Shown piece by piece: positions 62,752 through 64,000 of a stretch of 64,000 nucleotides of DNA (position 1 is the first letter of the stretch; the number at the start of each line of letters is the position of its first letter). The stretch covers positions 1,416,490-1,480,489 of the forward strand of contig CM051021.1 of assembly GCA_027704905.1 (NCBI GenBank), read 5' to 3'. The notes under the pieces are model-generated. The model searched no databases, was not told where the DNA came from, and saw only the letters and a program-made list of their open reading frames with translations. The translations under genes and the position numbers were made by a program. Source of the stretch: Muraenolepis orangiensis (Eukaryota > Chordata > Actinopteri > Gadiformes > Muraenolepididae).

Positions 62752-62812
62752 TCTGACATGACGGGAAGCGTCAGCATGTACAATTACTGTTTCCCTCGTT
62801 CCATCTCTCACC
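62276..62812. other. Sequence outside the right arm; GT-rich
   Basis: Arm homology ends near 62,305 after CACACATGGTTCACACAT-type repeats. 62,455-62,600 is irregular TGTG/TGCG-rich and 62,697-62,750 is (GT)n. No gene. Confidence 0.6.
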
Positions 62813-63182
62813 CATCTCCACCTCCACCTCCACCCCCACCCCCACCTCCACCTCCACCACCACCATTACAACCTCCACCCTACCTCCTCCCCACCTCCAC
62901 CTCCACCTCCACCTCCACCTCCACCTCCACCTCCACCTCCACCTCCACCTCCACCTCCACCTCCACCTCCACCTCCACCTCCACTCCACCTCCACCTCCA
63001 CCATTACAACCTCCACCTCTACCTCCTCCTCCACCCCACCCCCACCTCCACCTCCACCTCCACCATTACCTCCACCTCCACCTCCACCTCCACCTCCACC
63101 TCCACCTCCACCATTACAACCTCCACCCCTACCTCCTCCTCCACCAGCACCTCCTTCTTCTTCTCCACCTCCACCTCCACCA
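62813..63182. repeat. (CCACCT)n hexanucleotide repeat, ~370 bp
   Basis: CCACCTCCACCTCCACCTCC-type sequence with ACCATTACAACCTCCACC spacers recurring three times, so it also has a loose higher-order period. Almost no G on the plus strand. The long Ser/Thr-Pro and Gly frames are artefacts. Confidence 0.95.
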
Positions 63183-63348
63183 TCACCACTGTTATCATTA
63201 GAGCTCATCTCAAAGTGTGTGTGTTCATGGTGTGCCCTGACCTGGGGTCCGGTCGTCTCAGAGTCATGTCCTTGGCTGGTGAGGGATTCATTGCTATATC
63301 AAATATACATTCTCGCTCTGTGACTCTGTAATATATATATATATACAT

Positions 63349-64000
63349 CAGGGTTTCCGTTTTAGCGGGTAAAAATTATAACAAAAACGGTAATTTAAAA
63401 ACCTGCCGGTCAAAATGTCCGGTAATAATGCTCATACTAAACTTAGATCCTGGACATTTGAGTTTTGACAGCTTTATTACTGCCCCTCCCCCCAGAAAGG
63501 GTGACCGAATGAAGTGACCAATCAGCTGCCGCTCCTCTCATGACGTCATGCGTGCCTGACGAGATGCAGGTGCGGTGATGGCAGCTCCACGGCTCTGGGG
63601 GTTTAATGTTAGCGGTCCACGGCGATGGGGCTTTAATGTTAGCGCTCCACGGCTATGGGGCTTTAATGTTAACGCTCCACGGCGATGGGGCTTTAATGTT
63701 AGCGCTCCACGGCTATGGGGGTTTAATGTTAGCGCTCCACGGCTATGGGGCTTTAATGTTTGCGACAGCTTGCCAAGTGCTAATGTCTGAGTTCAGCGAG
63801 CTGTACCCCGACTGGGCCACACGGGCCCAGTGTGGCTGCCCGTGTCAATCGACCAGCAGAGAGGGGCTTCTCCCCTCTGGTGTGTTTGAAAACATCACTG
63901 CGGAGTCGTCTGGAGGAGGAGAGAGTGATCTTATGCGTATTGCAAGCTGCAAAGACACATTAGACACCTTTGATTTCAGCTTAGCAGCAGAGGACTTTGC
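63349..64000 (+). mobile_element. hAT transposon, internally deleted, cut by window end
   Basis: Starts at CAGGGTTTCCGTTTTAGCGG, a hAT-type terminus, with GGTAAAAATTATAAC just inside. The 3' part encodes the transposase C terminus: ERGFSPLVCLKTSLRSRLEE (63,855-63,915), then after a frameshift LMRIASCKDTLDTFDFSLAA. The ERGFS...KT-LRSRLEEE pattern is the hAT dimerisation region. Most of the transposase is missing. The element continues beyond the window. Confidence 0.75.
63583..63765. repeat. 30-bp minisatellite, about 6 units
   Basis: The unit CCACGGCTATGGGGCTTTAA plus TGTTAGCGCT is 30 bp. It lies inside the hAT element between its 5' end and the transposase remnant, so it probably belongs to the element. 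The 71-codon frame over it is a repeat artefact. Confidence 0.92.

Overview
The window looks like teleost fish nuclear DNA. It is full of (GT)n, (GA)n and (AAG)n microsatellites and carries several minisatellites. It also carries CR1/L2-type LINEs with short tandem repeats at their 3' ends, tRNA-derived SINEs of the type common in ray-finned fishes, a Tx1-clade LINE and many hAT DNA transposons. I recognise no intact host protein-coding gene, rRNA gene or CRISPR array. Almost every long open frame here is a microsatellite or minisatellite read-through, or a piece of a decayed transposon.

The main structure is a very large imperfect inverted duplication. A left arm (about 115-20,838) reads as the reverse complement of a right arm (about 38,322-62,305), around a spacer of about 17.5 kb. 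At least fifteen blocks pair in reversed, colinear order, for example 200 with 62,220; 2,200 with 61,200; 3,400 with 57,790; 6,850 with 56,270; 8,800 with 55,480; 11,100 with 54,850; 13,900 with 53,290; 16,050 with 51,420; 17,330 with 41,960; 19,400 with 40,250; 20,400 with 38,735. Where compared by eye the blocks are nearly identical: 4 differences in about 178 positions near 8.6 kb, and none in about 180 positions near 20.4 kb. The arms then diverged by insertion. Left-only insertions are two hAT MITEs (448-931, 1,078-1,600), a hAT inside a hAT (2,263-3,329), an L2 LINE (3,750-5,862), a hAT in a minisatellite (7,240-8,204) and an element with AT target duplications (12,133-13,329). Right-only features are a 44-unit expansion of a 40-bp repeat (59,499-61,262), a LINE (57,945-59,498), two L2 copies, and a hAT broken by two LINEs (44,276-48,755). 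The right arm also holds a direct duplication (R1 about 43,622-49,940; R2 about 50,541-52,800), and the left arm looks like a mosaic of the two.

The spacer (20,839-38,321) holds low-copy DNA with a CpG-rich segment and a long hairpin (22,100-22,765), a 200-bp (AAG)n tract and a 37-bp minisatellite. It also holds a nearly full-length but inactivated Tx1-clade LINE flanked on both sides by (TTC)n (26,983-32,829), and a roughly 2.9-kb array of 45-bp repeats containing two 1,035-bp higher-order copies (34,596-36,665). The same 45-bp repeat occurs at corresponding places in both arms.

Beyond the right arm lie a short unassigned stretch, a (CCACCT)n tract and the start of another hAT transposon with an internal 30-bp minisatellite, cut by the window end. 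The genes present are mobile-element genes (LINE endonuclease/reverse transcriptase, LINE zinc-knuckle ORF1, hAT transposase and BED-finger fragments), all broken. They do not form a working host pathway.
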